Shown: positions 35,701 to 44,474 of the stretch, in pieces
Layout: each line of letters opens with the position of its first letter
Position numbering within the stretch: the first letter of the stretch is position 1
From: Boseongicola aestuarii
Lineage (GTDB): Bacteria; Pseudomonadota; Alphaproteobacteria; Rhodobacterales; Rhodobacteraceae
DNA length: 64,000 bases
Direction of reading: 5' to 3'
Assembly: GCF_900184815.1 (NCBI RefSeq)
Contig: NZ_FXXQ01000006.1
Coordinates: 124,001-188,000 of the forward strand
Position numbers and translations under genes: made by a program
The notes under the pieces: model-generated
Database searches by the model: none
Told to the model about the DNA's origin: nothing
The model's input: the letters and a program-made list of their open reading frames with translations, nothing else

Positions 35701-36106
35701 GAAACTGGAAGCACCGGACCACGAACGGTACCGCGTCCATTGCAACAAGCGCAAAGTCCCATTGAGAGAGACCGCCCAGCGTGGAGTGAGTGTGGGTGGC
35801 GTTCGTTACAAGGCGTGGCAGCCGTCCAGCGCATTGCATCCGGTTTTGCCGGTAGACGCGCCTTTGGTTTTTGACATCTATGATACATGGACCGGGCGCG
35901 CGGTCGGTGGATGCAAATACCATGTCGCGCATCCGGGAGGGCGTAATTACGACACGTTCCCGGTCAATGGCAATGAAGCTGAGGCCCGCCGTCTGGCGAG
36001 GTTCGAGGCGCATGGACATTCGCCAGGCGACTATATTCCACAGTCAGAGGTGCCACATCCGGAGTTCCCTTTCACGCTCGATCTAAGGCGTGCTCCCGAG
36101 ATCTGA
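32786..36106 (+). CDS. Transglutaminase-like protease with DUF2126 domain
   Basis: 1106 residues, no signal peptide. Residues ~1-260 are a bacterial transglutaminase module: an N-terminal beta-rich domain ([15 protein letters not shown]) followed by the papain-like core with Cys180 ([12 protein letters not shown]), His229 ([12 protein letters not shown]) and Asp245 (GLDPTSG). The rest is DUF2126, with [11 protein letters not shown], a GQGKWYPGE and [14 protein letters not shown], the last reminiscent of ATP-grasp/GS-like chemistry. Such proteins commonly occur beside alpha-E and circularly-permuted ATP-grasp genes and may act in peptide tagging or proteolysis; those partners are not here. The convergent zinc peptidase at 36113 is a known type of companion. 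Exact role unknown. Confidence 0.88.
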   Translation: MSIKAAIYHLTHYKYDRPVSLAPQVIRLRPAPHSRTRVISHALRVSPSDHFVNYQQDPYGNWLARFVFPNPVNELKIEVDLTADMTVYNPFDFFVEESAEEWPFSYSEDISPDLVIYKTPEPSGPLLNAFLKTIDPSPKRTVDFVVGLNAQLAQDIGYVIRMEPGVQTPEETLQTAKGSCRDTSWLLVQILRNLGFAARFVSGYLIQLKPDLVALDGPAGTDKDFTDLHAWCEVYLPGAGWIGLDPTSGLLTGESHIPLAATPHYRNAAPISGAASFAEVDFSFDMQVDRVAEHPRITRPFSDDSWEALDEMGAKVDASLAAGDVRLTMGGEPTFVSIDDFEAEEWNTSAVGPTKRGLADSLIRKLRDQFAPSGFLHFGQGKWYPGETLPRWTFSLYWRRDGHPIWSDDSLIAREDVESGAKPEQAEMLLHHIAQELGLANDYVVPAYEDPAVWITKEAELPYNVTPQDSKLEDAEERSRIARVFARGLTKPSGYILPVQRWQAKATGPAWRSEKWKTRRDNIFLVPGDSPVGYRLPLGTLPHVPASNYPYINPQDPTVPRDPLLEPDVAEAEREQKRASFTASEAVQERVEQELGELGGSVRTALSVEFRDGRLCIFMPPVEKLEDYLDLVAAAERAAKALNLPIHIEGYAPPHDPRMNVIRVAPDPGVIEVNVHPASTWAECVNITETVYEAARQTRLGADAFMIDGKHTGTGGGNHVVVGGATPNDSPFIRRPDLLKSVILFWQRHPSMSYLFSGLFIGPTSQAPRIDEARHDSLYELEIALGQIPKPGSANPATPWLPDRLLRNILTDVTGNTHRAEICIDKMFSPDGPTGRLGLVEFRGFEMPPNPRMSLAQQLLIRAIIARLWHSPLDGNLTRWGTSLHDRFMLPHFVWEDFKDMLRDLAAHGFDMRPEWFEAQAEFRFPFCGEVDHDGVKLEIRQALEPWHVLGETGAIGGTVRYTDSSTERLQVKLEAPDHERYRVHCNKRKVPLRETAQRGVSVGGVRYKAWQPSSALHPVLPVDAPLVFDIYDTWTGRAVGGCKYHVAHPGGRNYDTFPVNGNEAEARRLARFEAHGHSPGDYIPQSEVPHPEFPFTLDLRRAPEI

Positions 36107-36130
36107 TCGAAGCTACTGCGCCTCGATCAG
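36103..36130. terminator. Inverted repeat spanning two convergent stop codons
   Basis: CTGATCGA at 36103-36110 is perfectly complementary to TCGATCAG at 36123-36130 around a 12-base loop. It covers the stop codon of the DUF2126 gene and the stop of the convergent peptidase gene. There is no T-run on either side, so any terminator activity would be weak or factor-assisted. Confidence 0.4.
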
Positions 36131-37147
36131 GTCATGAATGAATTTCAGTTTGTTTGAAATCACCGGTGTCCACACGAAGGGGTAGTAGTCGCGCAATCCC
36201 ATCGCGCGGTTCATGGCGTTCATGGCAACTGTCAGGGGGATCCAGTGTTCGATGAGCTTTTCGAGATCGGACACATGGTAGGGGTTGTCGAGTTGAACAA
36301 GGTGTTGTGCGCCAACCCGCGTTGGTTTTGGATTGATACCGTAGGCATAGGCTGTCTCTAGTCCTCCGACCATGTGGAGGTAATGAGCCCAGGTTTCCGC
36401 GAAATCCTCCCAAGGGTGCGCACAGGCGTAGGCACTGACGTAGGATTGCTGCCAGTCTTGCCGGGGGCCATTGGCGTAATGTGCTTTCAATGCATCGCCG
36501 TAGTCCTGGCGCTCATCGCCGAATGTGGCGCGACAGGCGTTCTTGAGATCTTCGGAGACGACGAGCTTATCCCAGTAGTAATGCGCGACTTCATGTCGAA
36601 AATGTCCGATCAGGGTCCGATATGGTTCTCCCAGGGCCGTCCGGTTCTTTTCGCGGATCGCATCGTCAGCCTCTTCGATGTTGATCGTTATACAGCCACT
36701 GGCATGTCCGGTAACTACGCGCTCATTCTTGCCATCGGGACGCATCTCGTCGCCCAAAAACTCGAATTTCAATGACCCTTCGATACCGTCCGGTTCACGC
36801 GCCAGTGGCAGGCCGAACTTGAACAGCCCATAGAACAAGCGCCTCTTTGCGCGTTCCAACCGGGCCCATTGCCGAGTGTTTGTTGGGTCGGACATATCGG
36901 GAATTTTCGTAGTGTGGAGGCAAGAAACGCATAGTCCGCTTTGGTCGCCGATCTCTCGCAACCAGTTGCAGCCGATTACTTCGCGGTTCGTACAGCACTC
37001 TCTGTTCCAGGCACCAAGATTATCAGGTCCCAGCGCAGCCCATTCATCTTCGAGCGGTGCATAGGCCAAGCCAGAGAAGCAATTGACGCATTGGGTATTG
37101 TTGAAATGAACTTGATTTTCACATGTGGGGCACAAGAAAATACGCAA
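36113..37147 (-). CDS. Putative zinc-binding metallopeptidase with N-terminal zinc ribbon
   Basis: 344 residues from a TTG at 37147. The start is decided by an unusually complete Shine-Dalgarno, AAAGGAGGTGA, ending 7 bases before the TTG; the ORF is open upstream but those residues are not protein-like. Cys6/Cys9/Cys20/Cys23 form a zinc ribbon (CPTC and CVNC), more cysteines follow at ~51, 60, 73 and 76, and HEVAH at 185-189 is the H-E-x-x-H catalytic motif. This is the pattern of the putative zinc-binding peptidase family often encoded near DUF2126 transglutaminase genes. Cytoplasmic, no signal peptide. Substrate unknown. Confidence 0.82.
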   Translation of the reverse strand: MRIFLCPTCENQVHFNNTQCVNCFSGLAYAPLEDEWAALGPDNLGAWNRECCTNREVIGCNWLREIGDQSGLCVSCLHTTKIPDMSDPTNTRQWARLERAKRRLFYGLFKFGLPLAREPDGIEGSLKFEFLGDEMRPDGKNERVVTGHASGCITINIEEADDAIREKNRTALGEPYRTLIGHFRHEVAHYYWDKLVVSEDLKNACRATFGDERQDYGDALKAHYANGPRQDWQQSYVSAYACAHPWEDFAETWAHYLHMVGGLETAYAYGINPKPTRVGAQHLVQLDNPYHVSDLEKLIEHWIPLTVAMNAMNRAMGLRDYYPFVWTPVISNKLKFIHDLIEAQ

Positions 37148-37348
37148 TTTTCGTTCACCTCCTTTGGAGCAAGAAAATCTTGAGGCAGGTGTCCTGCGTG
37201 AGCCATGAGCTATATGCGCAATTCTTTGATCGCAACAGATAGGCAGGTCCCTTTTCACGCGGATTCAAACGACGCATTTGTTCTCTTTGGTCCGGACTTT
37301 GGCTCGGGCGACCCGACTTGTCGTGTTCTGTACGAACAGCAGATCGAG

Positions 37349-38536
37349 TCAGTGTCGTAGTGGCTTCAAGACTTCCCGATCACGAATATTCATTCCAAAA
37401 CCCGGAGCGTGCGAGAGCGTAAGCTTGCCATTTTCGGGCACATCTTCGCCTTCGAAGAGGTCACCAAACACGGGTAGTATCGTGCGCCCGTCGCGACTGG
37501 TGGCCACATACTCGCATAGTGGAGCGGAGGTTTGGCTGGCAATGAAATGGTAGGAGTAAGGGCCGCTGCCATGCGGAATGATCGGGATATCAAGAGTTGA
37601 GGCATGCCCTGCAATCTTCAGGAGTTCGGTCAGTCCACCGACCCACATGACGTCAGGCTGCAAGACGTCGATCAGTCGTTCTTCGATGAGCGACCGAAAG
37701 CCGTAGCGTGTGTATTCGTGTTCTCCCGTTGTCCATTTCAGCTTGGGATGGGCCTGACGAATACGGCGGTAGCCCTCCACATCTTCCGGCGAAAGCACCT
37801 CTTCCCACCAATAGATATTGATGTCTTTGCAAGCTTCGGCAAGTTCAATGGCGTAGGGCACGTTCAACGACATGTAGCAATCGACCATCAGCGGAAAATC
37901 CGGGCCGATTGCTTCGCGATGCGCGCGCAGATAGGCGACATTGCTGGCAAGCCCTTCGTCTCCATCGGTCGGGCTATGAGGCAAGGGCACTTTTGCACCC
38001 CAAAATCCCATTCCCTTGATCGCGCTGGCATCCGGGCCGGTGCAATAAAAGGAGATTTCGTCACGTGTCAAACCGCCGATGAGATTGTAGACCGGTTCGC
38101 TTCTGATCTTGCCAAGCAAATCCCAGAGCGCGAGATCGACCGCGCTGATTGCCATGACCGTAATACCCTTGCGGCCATAGGGTAGGGATGCTCGGTACAT
38201 CTGGTCCCAGATCAGATTAGTATTTCGCGCATCTTGTCCGACGAGAAAGCGACTGAAATGGTTTTCGATCAGCCAGCCTGCGGGGAACCCGCCTGTGCCG
38301 GTCGCAACCCCCACAGTGCCGTCATCCGCTTCAATCTCGACCACGATCGAGCCAAGAACCCCAATCCCCCAAGACGTTCGTTTCTCACGATAGTCCGCGT
38401 AGCCAGACATCGGGTTGGAAATGAGAGAGTCGACTAGCCAATGCTCACCGTCGCCTTGGTTAAAATAGTCACCGCCCTTGCTGGACTTGGACACAATCCA
38501 AACCCGAACATTCTTGATGCGAAATGCCCGGCTCAT
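37349..38536 (-). CDS. rhmD: L-rhamnonate dehydratase (RhmD)
   Basis: 395 residues from ATG 38536. Enolase-superfamily, mandelate-racemase subgroup. The N-terminal GDYFNQGDGEHWLVDSLISNP and NPMSGYADYREKR segments, LPYGRKGITVMAISAVDLALWD, metal ligands in MVDCYMSL, WWEEVL and TGEHEYTRYGF, and the catalytic His in IIPHGSGPYSYHF match RhmD. It dehydrates L-rhamnonate to 2-keto-3-deoxy-L-rhamnonate with Mg2+. Last gene of a five-gene leftward operon; its ATG overlaps the mutarotase stop (ATGA). The next enzyme of the pathway (KDR aldolase or dehydrogenase) is not in the window. Confidence 0.9.
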   Translation of the reverse strand: MSRAFRIKNVRVWIVSKSSKGGDYFNQGDGEHWLVDSLISNPMSGYADYREKRTSWGIGVLGSIVVEIEADDGTVGVATGTGGFPAGWLIENHFSRFLVGQDARNTNLIWDQMYRASLPYGRKGITVMAISAVDLALWDLLGKIRSEPVYNLIGGLTRDEISFYCTGPDASAIKGMGFWGAKVPLPHSPTDGDEGLASNVAYLRAHREAIGPDFPLMVDCYMSLNVPYAIELAEACKDINIYWWEEVLSPEDVEGYRRIRQAHPKLKWTTGEHEYTRYGFRSLIEERLIDVLQPDVMWVGGLTELLKIAGHASTLDIPIIPHGSGPYSYHFIASQTSAPLCEYVATSRDGRTILPVFGDLFEGEDVPENGKLTLSHAPGFGMNIRDREVLKPLRH

Positions 38537-38850
38537 GGAAGATAGAAGACACGTTTGAGGGGGATTTGCGTTGGCACATTTTCTGCGTTTGTTTCCATGA
38601 TGTCTGCCATATGGGCCCACCAGCGCTTTACGATCTCCATGTCGGGAAGCGCGTCCATCGTATGATCGTCCGTGCGTGTGAGAAGTCCGAAGAGGTGATT
38701 GCTTTCGGGGTCGAGCCAAATGGAATAGTCCGATACCCCTGCCTCTTTAAGCGCCTGAGCAAGTTCGGGAAAAATCTCGTCATGGCGTTTCTCGTAATCT
38801 TCGGCGAAGCCTTCGAAGAGGTTCATGCGAAAGGCGATCTGTTCAGCCAT
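38533..38850 (-). CDS. rhaM: L-rhamnose mutarotase
   Basis: 105 residues from ATG 38850; longer upstream reading is inside the regulator gene. FRMNLFEGFAEDYEKRHDEI, a YSIWLDPESNHLFGLL strand and WWAHMADIMETN are the RhaM/RhaU family pattern, including the catalytic His near residue 22. It interconverts alpha and beta anomers of L-rhamnose (or a similar 6-deoxysugar) in the cytoplasm. Overlaps the GntR gene upstream and rhmD downstream, so all three are translationally linked. Confidence 0.9.
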   Translation of the reverse strand: MAEQIAFRMNLFEGFAEDYEKRHDEIFPELAQALKEAGVSDYSIWLDPESNHLFGLLTRTDDHTMDALPDMEIVKRWWAHMADIMETNAENVPTQIPLKRVFYLP

Positions 38851-39658
38851 CTTTTTGCTCCGGTAGTTCATGGATCGCGCGCAGCGTTGTGGCAAGCACA
38901 TGGTCCAGGTGCTCGCGGTACTGTGCGACTGCAGTTTTTGCGTCGCGCATTGCAATCGCCTCAGCTACGCGACAGTGCTGATCGACCGAGATTTCGATAA
39001 CGCCAGGTGTTGCGCTGGCAATCCGACGGGCGTCGATCGCGACGTTGTAAAGGCCTTCGGAAATGGTGGAAAGAATCTGATTATTTGCGCCTGCGTTTAT
39101 CGCTTGATGGTACTCGGCATCCAGAAGTCTGAAGCCGATTGGATCTTCTGTAAATCCGCGTCCGTCGACTCCAAGCGACTTGATGCGCTCGCATTGTTCA
39201 TCACTGGCGCGCTCGGCGCAGAACCTGACCAATTCAAGCTCGACGACCGCTCGGGCTTCGAACTGCGTATGAATATCATCGTCGGAAACCGACAAGAGGA
39301 CGTTGAATGGCGTCACCAGTCGGGTGGGTGACAGGTCGGTAACAGTATATCTTCCACCCTGACGGCTTTCGAGAATTCCCATAAGCGTCAGAGCTTTCAA
39401 CGCTTCTCGCAGCGGTGGGCGGCTGATTCCAAGAGCAACACACATCTGCTGTTCCGTCGGCATCTTGTCGCCCGCCTTCAGGTTGCCGGACTTGATCATC
39501 GCAAGGATGCGATTCGACACTTGTTCGGAAATCGACGCGCGCGCAAGCGTGCCTCCGATTGCACTCACGTCCGGCTCCTTCGCGTTTTGAGCGATCACCA
39601 TCGCGGCAAAGGCTTCACCCACGGACTTCGTGTCCTTTGTTTTTGTCGTCTCAGCCAC
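38843..39658 (-). CDS. GntR-family (FadR/FCD) regulator of the rhamnose-type locus
   Basis: 271 residues with ~40 low-complexity N-terminal residues, then a winged helix (MIKSGNLKAGDKMPTEQQM, ALGISRPPLREALKALTLMG) and an FCD domain with LDAEYHQAINAGANN and DQHCRVAEAI providing metal and ligand residues. It lies inside the leftward catabolic operon, so it is likely an autoregulated repressor released by a pathway intermediate such as L-rhamnonate or the keto-deoxy acid (inference). The candidate site is the 13-bp palindrome in the divergent promoter at 41865-41877. Confidence 0.9.
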   Translation of the reverse strand: MAETTKTKDTKSVGEAFAAMVIAQNAKEPDVSAIGGTLARASISEQVSNRILAMIKSGNLKAGDKMPTEQQMCVALGISRPPLREALKALTLMGILESRQGGRYTVTDLSPTRLVTPFNVLLSVSDDDIHTQFEARAVVELELVRFCAERASDEQCERIKSLGVDGRGFTEDPIGFRLLDAEYHQAINAGANNQILSTISEGLYNVAIDARRIASATPGVIEISVDQHCRVAEAIAMRDAKTAVAQYREHLDHVLATTLRAIHELPEQKDG

Positions 39659-39673
39659 AAAATTTCCCGTCTG

Positions 39674-40549
39674 CTAAAGCCCTAGTCGATAAAACGTATT
39701 TGCGTTGTCGCGATAAAACGCCCTCAATTCTTTTTCGCTCGCCCCTACCAGGGCGTTGTCCAGAGTTTCTACCCATCGCGGCAAACTCGTCGCCTGCAAG
39801 CATATCGGCCAGTCACCGGCATAGATTGTCCGCCCAAAACCGAATGTCTCGATTGTCGCGTCGATATAAGGTCTGAGATCCTTGTCCGTCCAGTTTGCGG
39901 GGTCTGCGTAGGGTGGCAGATCCGAAAGCTTGATCCACATGTTGGGGTGCGTGGCAAGGTCACGGATATCATCTCGGAACTGAGCCAAGGCGCCTTCTCT
40001 TATTCCGGGCTTTCCACAGTGATCGAGGATCATCGGAACATTCGGAATATGCTGGACGAACTCGCGGATGATATCCATTTGCGTGAAATTCACGTTTATC
40101 TCGAAGTGCCATCCAAATTCGTGAAGCAAGTTCACGCCCTCGATGAAATCTGGCGAGAGGGTCAGACCGCGCGGGTCATCGTCAAACTCCATTATTCGGC
40201 GGATACCTTTTACCGAGGAGTGGTTTGCATTCATCTCGGAAAGCATCGGCAAGACGCGGGAGCCCCATTCCAAGGGAGCCATCGGGACAATACCTTTGAT
40301 CCGAGGGTCGCGCCGGGCGCTGTCTTCCACGAATTTGATCTCGTCGATGTACTGCCCGCCCGTTTCAGTGAAGTCGGCAAAGCACTCAACGAACACCATT
40401 GCTTCGACTTCGACGTCGCCACAATCACGCTGGTAGTCTTCTATTTGATAAGACTTGCCAAAAAGCGGGTGACCCTCGAACGCGGAGTACTTGAGACGGT
40501 CCATGTCCCAGATGTGCAGGTGCGTATCAATGATCGGAAAGTCTGGCAT
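39674..40549 (-). CDS. Sugar lactonase of the amidohydrolase-2 family (L-rhamnono/fuconolactonase-like)
   Basis: 291 residues. IIDTHLHIWD at the N-terminus is the H-x-H metal motif of amidohydrolase-2 lactonases; MILDHCGKPG supplies the next His and FGRTIYAGDWP the catalytic Asp. Family members hydrolyse L-fucono-, L-rhamnono- and similar sugar lactones. Between a mutarotase/RhmD set and a second dehydratase, it should open the 1,4- or 1,5-lactone made by a sugar 1-dehydrogenase. Three bases separate it from the upstream dehydratase gene and 15 bp from the regulator. Confidence 0.87.
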   Translation of the reverse strand: MPDFPIIDTHLHIWDMDRLKYSAFEGHPLFGKSYQIEDYQRDCGDVEVEAMVFVECFADFTETGGQYIDEIKFVEDSARRDPRIKGIVPMAPLEWGSRVLPMLSEMNANHSSVKGIRRIMEFDDDPRGLTLSPDFIEGVNLLHEFGWHFEINVNFTQMDIIREFVQHIPNVPMILDHCGKPGIREGALAQFRDDIRDLATHPNMWIKLSDLPPYADPANWTDKDLRPYIDATIETFGFGRTIYAGDWPICLQATSLPRWVETLDNALVGASEKELRAFYRDNANTFYRLGL

Positions 40550-40552
40550 GCT

Positions 40553-41728
40553 TCAGCTCGTCAGTTTGAATTCTGTGGGATCCGGGGACTTGAGAGTGAG
40601 CCCGAACCCGGCTGCGTGGTCATCGAGGTCAATGAACCCGTTTTGAGCTTCGGCCTCGCCATCGAAGATGTACCAGAAAAGCTCGTTTCCGACCTCGACT
40701 GGAACCTTCGGGAAGTACTCTGACATGGGGCCGGCGTAAGATGACATCGTGATGTGATAGTTATGCATCTGGCCAGCATGAGGAATGACTGCGACATCGT
40801 TGGCTTCGCACAGGGAGGTGATTTTCTTTGCAGCCGTAATTCCGCCGACGCGATTGACGTCGAACTGAGCGATGTCAAAGGCACCCAACTCCAATGCTTG
40901 TCGAAAGCCGTGAAGCGTGTATTCGTGCTCGCCGCCCGAGATCGCGACTTTGTTCATGGCTCGAAGATTGGCGTATCCCGCAAGATCGTCCGAGATCACC
41001 GGTTCTTCGACCCACCGCATGTTCAAGGGTTCGAGCAGGCGCAGCATTCGTTTCGTGTATTCGACGTTCCAGCCCATGTAGGCGTCGCCCATGATATCCA
41101 CGTCCGGTCCAACTGCTTCGCGGACGGTCTTGACCAAATCGATGTTCTTGTTGATGCCGGCAAGACCGTCTTTCGGACCCCAGCCAAACCTTAACTTCAC
41201 AGCCTTAAAACCCTGATCCGAATAGGTTTTGGCTTCCGCATAGAGTGTTTCGAGTGGCTGACTGTAAAGGCGGCTGGCATAGACCGGAATCTTGGATTTC
41301 GTACGCCCACCAAGAAGCTTGAAGACGGGTTGGTTCAGGATTTTGCCTTTTGCATCCCAAAGCGCGAGATCGACCGCGGAAATGGCTGTCATGCCAATGC
41401 CTTTGCGCCCGAAAGGGAGCGTTCGACGATACATGGATTCCCACAGATACTCAGTATCCATTGGATCGGCCCCAATCAAAAGAGGCTTCAAATAGTTATC
41501 TATCGTGGCTTTGCAGGCGTGCGGTGCAAGTGCCGCGTTGCCTATCCCAACGGTTCCGTCGTCGCACTCGATCTCGACGATCAGCCATCCCAGAAAACGA
41601 AAGCCTGCGATTGAGCCTGACACGTCAGAGACCAAGTCTCCCGCTGTTGTGCAGAAATGAGGCGGCATCGGCGCCACTGGTCCAACCCACTCCCAAATGG
41701 TCGTCCTTATGTCGGTGATGCGCGCCAT
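40553..41728 (-). CDS. Acid-sugar dehydratase, mandelate racemase/enolase superfamily
   Basis: 391 residues from ATG 41728 (start of MARITDIRTTIWEW). The barrel keeps FGRKGIGMTAISAVDLALWD, AVKLRFGWGP, metal ligands in MGDAYMGWN, WVEEPV and SGGEHEYTLHGF, and the catalytic His in IPHAGQMHNYH. It is a paralogue of RhmD within the same operon but clearly diverged, lacking RhmD's N-terminal D-Y-x-x-Q-G region. The K-L-R-F-G-W-G-P motif places it in the rhamnonate/related-acid dehydratase subgroup. Its substrate may be another 6-deoxyaldonate. First gene of the leftward operon. Confidence 0.8.
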   Translation of the reverse strand: MARITDIRTTIWEWVGPVAPMPPHFCTTAGDLVSDVSGSIAGFRFLGWLIVEIECDDGTVGIGNAALAPHACKATIDNYLKPLLIGADPMDTEYLWESMYRRTLPFGRKGIGMTAISAVDLALWDAKGKILNQPVFKLLGGRTKSKIPVYASRLYSQPLETLYAEAKTYSDQGFKAVKLRFGWGPKDGLAGINKNIDLVKTVREAVGPDVDIMGDAYMGWNVEYTKRMLRLLEPLNMRWVEEPVISDDLAGYANLRAMNKVAISGGEHEYTLHGFRQALELGAFDIAQFDVNRVGGITAAKKITSLCEANDVAVIPHAGQMHNYHITMSSYAGPMSEYFPKVPVEVGNELFWYIFDGEAEAQNGFIDLDDHAAGFGLTLKSPDPTEFKLTS

Positions 41729-41850
41729 TTTGAGCTTAGACTCCTCATGCTTGCGTGTGGCCAACGTCACTGGATGCTTTGCGAAAAAGTGGCGTACCGG
41801 CTTTCGGTCATTCCGCAGGTATTGCTTTGGTTTGGCGTCTGAATAAAAAC

Positions 41851-41877
41851 TTGTCAAACAAATTTTTGTCTGACAAA
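41851..41877. promoter_or_regulatory. Operator-like palindromes in the divergent rhamnose promoter region
   Basis: TTTGTC-T-GACAAA at 41865-41877 is a perfect 13-bp inverted repeat with a single central base. Just before it, TTGT-CAA-ACAA (41851-41861) is a second, shorter symmetric element. They lie in the ~200-bp gap between the leftward dehydratase operon and the rightward reductase/ABC operon, the expected place for the site of the GntR regulator encoded in the leftward operon. Binding is inferred. Confidence 0.6.
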
Positions 41878-41925
41878 TATACATTGAGGGCAGGAAATCG
41901 CCCATCGTCAGGGAGGGTAGGAGCC

Positions 41926-42966
41926 ATGGAAAGTCGTGTTAGCACGCGCCGCAAGGTTGCTTGTACTTCCTTAGAGCTCCCGATGCTCGGTATGGGGACC
42001 GCGCATGTGGGCGAGTTATATGGCATTGTTGAAGAGGGTGCAGCGCATGCCACTTTTCAGGCTGGTTGGGATGGAGGAGTTCGTTATTTCGACACAGCTC
42101 CCTGGTATGGGCGTGGTCTGTCCGAGCACAGGCTTGGAGGCTTCCTGCGCACCAAGCCGCGCACGGACTTCTTTGTCACCACAAAGGTTGGGCGCACGCT
42201 GCATCGTCCGGCGAACCCCGCGACCTTTAGTCGTGATCCGTGGAAGGGTGGTCTGAATTTTGAAGTCAAATTTGACTATTCCTACGACGGCATAATGAGA
42301 TCTTATGAACAAGCCCTTCAGCGGCTTGCGCTCGACACTGTGGACGCGCTGGTAATTCACGATCTGGACATTGGATATCACGACGCTGAAACGTTGGATC
42401 GCCACACAAGTGCGCTTTCAGAGGCCGGCATGAAAGCTTTGGATGAGCTGAAATCCTCAGGAGATATCAAGGCTTTCGGAATGGGAATTAACATGAAAGA
42501 GCAGCTTGCGGATTTGGCTCAGAGGGTTGATCTGGACTTCGCGCTGGTTGCCATGCCCTACACGCTTATTGATCAAGAGAGTTTGCATACCGGAATGAAA
42601 GCCTGCCTTGATCGCGGCGTCAGCGTGATTGTGGGAGCGCCTTTTGCGTCAGGAATTCTGGCTACCGGAACAAAAGGGGCCCTGCATTACAACTATGGCG
42701 CAGCCGATGAAGCGATTGTTGAGAAAGTTCGCAGTATGGAAGCTGTTTGCGCGACCCATGGAGTTTCTTTGCCCGCAGCGGCACTGCAGTTTCCGCTGGC
42801 GCATCCGGCCGCTGTTTCCGTTATTCCCGGAGCGGCGAAGCCTGAAGAAGTTACCGCAAATATCCGCGCAATTGATGAGGTGATCCCGAGCGAGTTCTGG
42901 GCAGAGCTTAAATCACATGGATTGATCGTCGCGGATGCACCAGTGCCCGAAGGGTCAAATGCATGA
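41926..42966 (+). CDS. Aldo/keto reductase, L-fucose/D-threo-aldose dehydrogenase-like
   Basis: 346 residues from ATG 41926, which has GGGAGGGTAGGAG upstream. AKR fold with GMGTAHVGELYG, the catalytic tetrad visible as Asp in RYFDTAPWYG, Tyr in the same motif, Lys in VTTKVGR and His in VIHDLD, and a C-terminal SVIPGAAKPEEV cofactor motif. The pattern matches the pyridoxal-4-dehydrogenase/L-fucose dehydrogenase/D-threo-aldose 1-dehydrogenase branch. As first gene of the rightward operon, it may carry out the NAD(P)-dependent oxidation of the imported sugar to its lactone. Overlaps the ABC ATPase by ATGA. Confidence 0.85.
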   Translation: MESRVSTRRKVACTSLELPMLGMGTAHVGELYGIVEEGAAHATFQAGWDGGVRYFDTAPWYGRGLSEHRLGGFLRTKPRTDFFVTTKVGRTLHRPANPATFSRDPWKGGLNFEVKFDYSYDGIMRSYEQALQRLALDTVDALVIHDLDIGYHDAETLDRHTSALSEAGMKALDELKSSGDIKAFGMGINMKEQLADLAQRVDLDFALVAMPYTLIDQESLHTGMKACLDRGVSVIVGAPFASGILATGTKGALHYNYGAADEAIVEKVRSMEAVCATHGVSLPAAALQFPLAHPAAVSVIPGAAKPEEVTANIRAIDEVIPSEFWAELKSHGLIVADAPVPEGSNA

Positions 42967-44474
42967 AGAGAGAGCCCTCCATGTTGGTCGAAGCGCGGGG
43001 TATCTCAAAGCAGTTCGGCGGTGTCGAAGTACTGAGCGATGTCGATCTTGATCTTCATGCAGGTGAAATTCACGCCCTCCTGGGCGAGAACGGAGCAGGG
43101 AAGTCTACATTCGCTAAAATCCTGGCTGGCGTTCATCGTCCCACACGAGGCACATTGAAGCTGAATGGCAGTAAGGTTGACGTCACCAACCCTATTGCTG
43201 CGCAAAAGCTTGGAATTGCTCTTATTCATCAAGAACCCATTTCGTTCCCGGATCTGTCAATCGCGGAAAATATCGTTATGGGGCGGCAGGGTGGCGGGCT
43301 GCTATCGCGGGTGCCATGGGCCAAGATCATTGCGGATGCGCGACAGTATCTTGATATGCTCGGCGTTTCTCTCGATGTCACGCTTCCGATGCGAGGGCTC
43401 TCGATTGCAAACCAGCAAATGGTCGAGATTGCGCGATCGCTGGCGTCGGATAGCAAGCTGATTATCATGGATGAGCCGACGGCACCGCTTACGCCGCGGG
43501 AAGTCGATACTCTTTTCAATATTGCGCGGCGTTTGCGTGAAGAAGGGCGGACGATCATCTTCATCTCTCATCGTTTGGAAGAGGTTCGGATGCTTTGTGA
43601 CCGCGTGACGATTTTCCGTGACGGCGCGCACATCTCGACCCAGAAGATCGACGATATTTCCGACGAAGACATCATCAAGCTGATGATTGGGCGCACATTG
43701 AAAAAGTTCATGCGCAAACATGTCGCCGAGATTGGCGATATCGCGATGGAGGTTTCGGAACTCAGCCGTCCCGGTGCCTTTGAAGACGTGAGTTTCACCC
43801 TGCGTCGCGGCGAGATCATTGGTCTTGGTGGTCTTGTCGGTGCAGGGCGCACCGACGTGGCTCGGGCGCTTTTTGGCGTAGAGCCGGCCATATCCGGGCA
43901 TATCAGGATTAACGGCGTTGATGCGATGATACATACGCCAACAGACGCGATTGATCTGGGCCTGGCGTTTGTACCAGAAGACCGGGCAGGTCACGGGATA
44001 TTTGCGACCCTTTCCGTCGAACACAACCTGACTGCAGCGGTGCCGGGCAAAATCGCTCCGAGCGGTTTCATCAGCCGCAGTCTCGAGCGTGAAATTTCGC
44101 GCAAAGCGGTGGATGATTTATCTATACGTTTGGCTTCATTGCGTCAGCCGATTGCCGAACTCTCTGGTGGCAATCAACAAAAGGCAATTCTGGCGCGTTG
44201 GCTCTTGACCGAGCCTGATATCCTGATCCTAGACGAGCCAACCCGCGGCATCGATATTGGCGTGAAGGCGGAGTTCTACGACATGATCGGTGACTTGGCG
44301 GAGCAGGGGCGTGCCATTCTGCTGATCTCGTCCGAATTGCCCGAACTTTTGTCGCTTTGTGACAGAATACTCGTAATGTCAGAAGGTCGTATTACTGCCG
44401 AAATACCGAGAGAGGAAGCGACGCAAGAAAACATCATGCAGGCAGCCGTGCCCCGAAAAGGAGTGGCAGCTTGA
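42963..44474 (+). CDS. rhaT: Sugar ABC transporter ATP-binding protein (RhaT/RbsA type)
   Basis: 503 residues with two ABC domains, as in RbsA/MglA. First half: Walker A GENGAGKST, signature region LSIANQQMVEIA (degenerate), Walker B LIIMDEPT. Second half: a degenerate Walker A (GLVGAGRTDVA, normal for this class), LSGGNQQKA signature and ILILDEPTRGIDIG. It energises import of a monosaccharide, here most likely L-rhamnose by context with RhmD and the mutarotase, matching the Rhizobium rhaSTPQ system. Confidence 0.9.
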   Translation: MKREPSMLVEARGISKQFGGVEVLSDVDLDLHAGEIHALLGENGAGKSTFAKILAGVHRPTRGTLKLNGSKVDVTNPIAAQKLGIALIHQEPISFPDLSIAENIVMGRQGGGLLSRVPWAKIIADARQYLDMLGVSLDVTLPMRGLSIANQQMVEIARSLASDSKLIIMDEPTAPLTPREVDTLFNIARRLREEGRTIIFISHRLEEVRMLCDRVTIFRDGAHISTQKIDDISDEDIIKLMIGRTLKKFMRKHVAEIGDIAMEVSELSRPGAFEDVSFTLRRGEIIGLGGLVGAGRTDVARALFGVEPAISGHIRINGVDAMIHTPTDAIDLGLAFVPEDRAGHGIFATLSVEHNLTAAVPGKIAPSGFISRSLEREISRKAVDDLSIRLASLRQPIAELSGGNQQKAILARWLLTEPDILILDEPTRGIDIGVKAEFYDMIGDLAEQGRAILLISSELPELLSLCDRILVMSEGRITAEIPREEATQENIMQAAVPRKGVAA

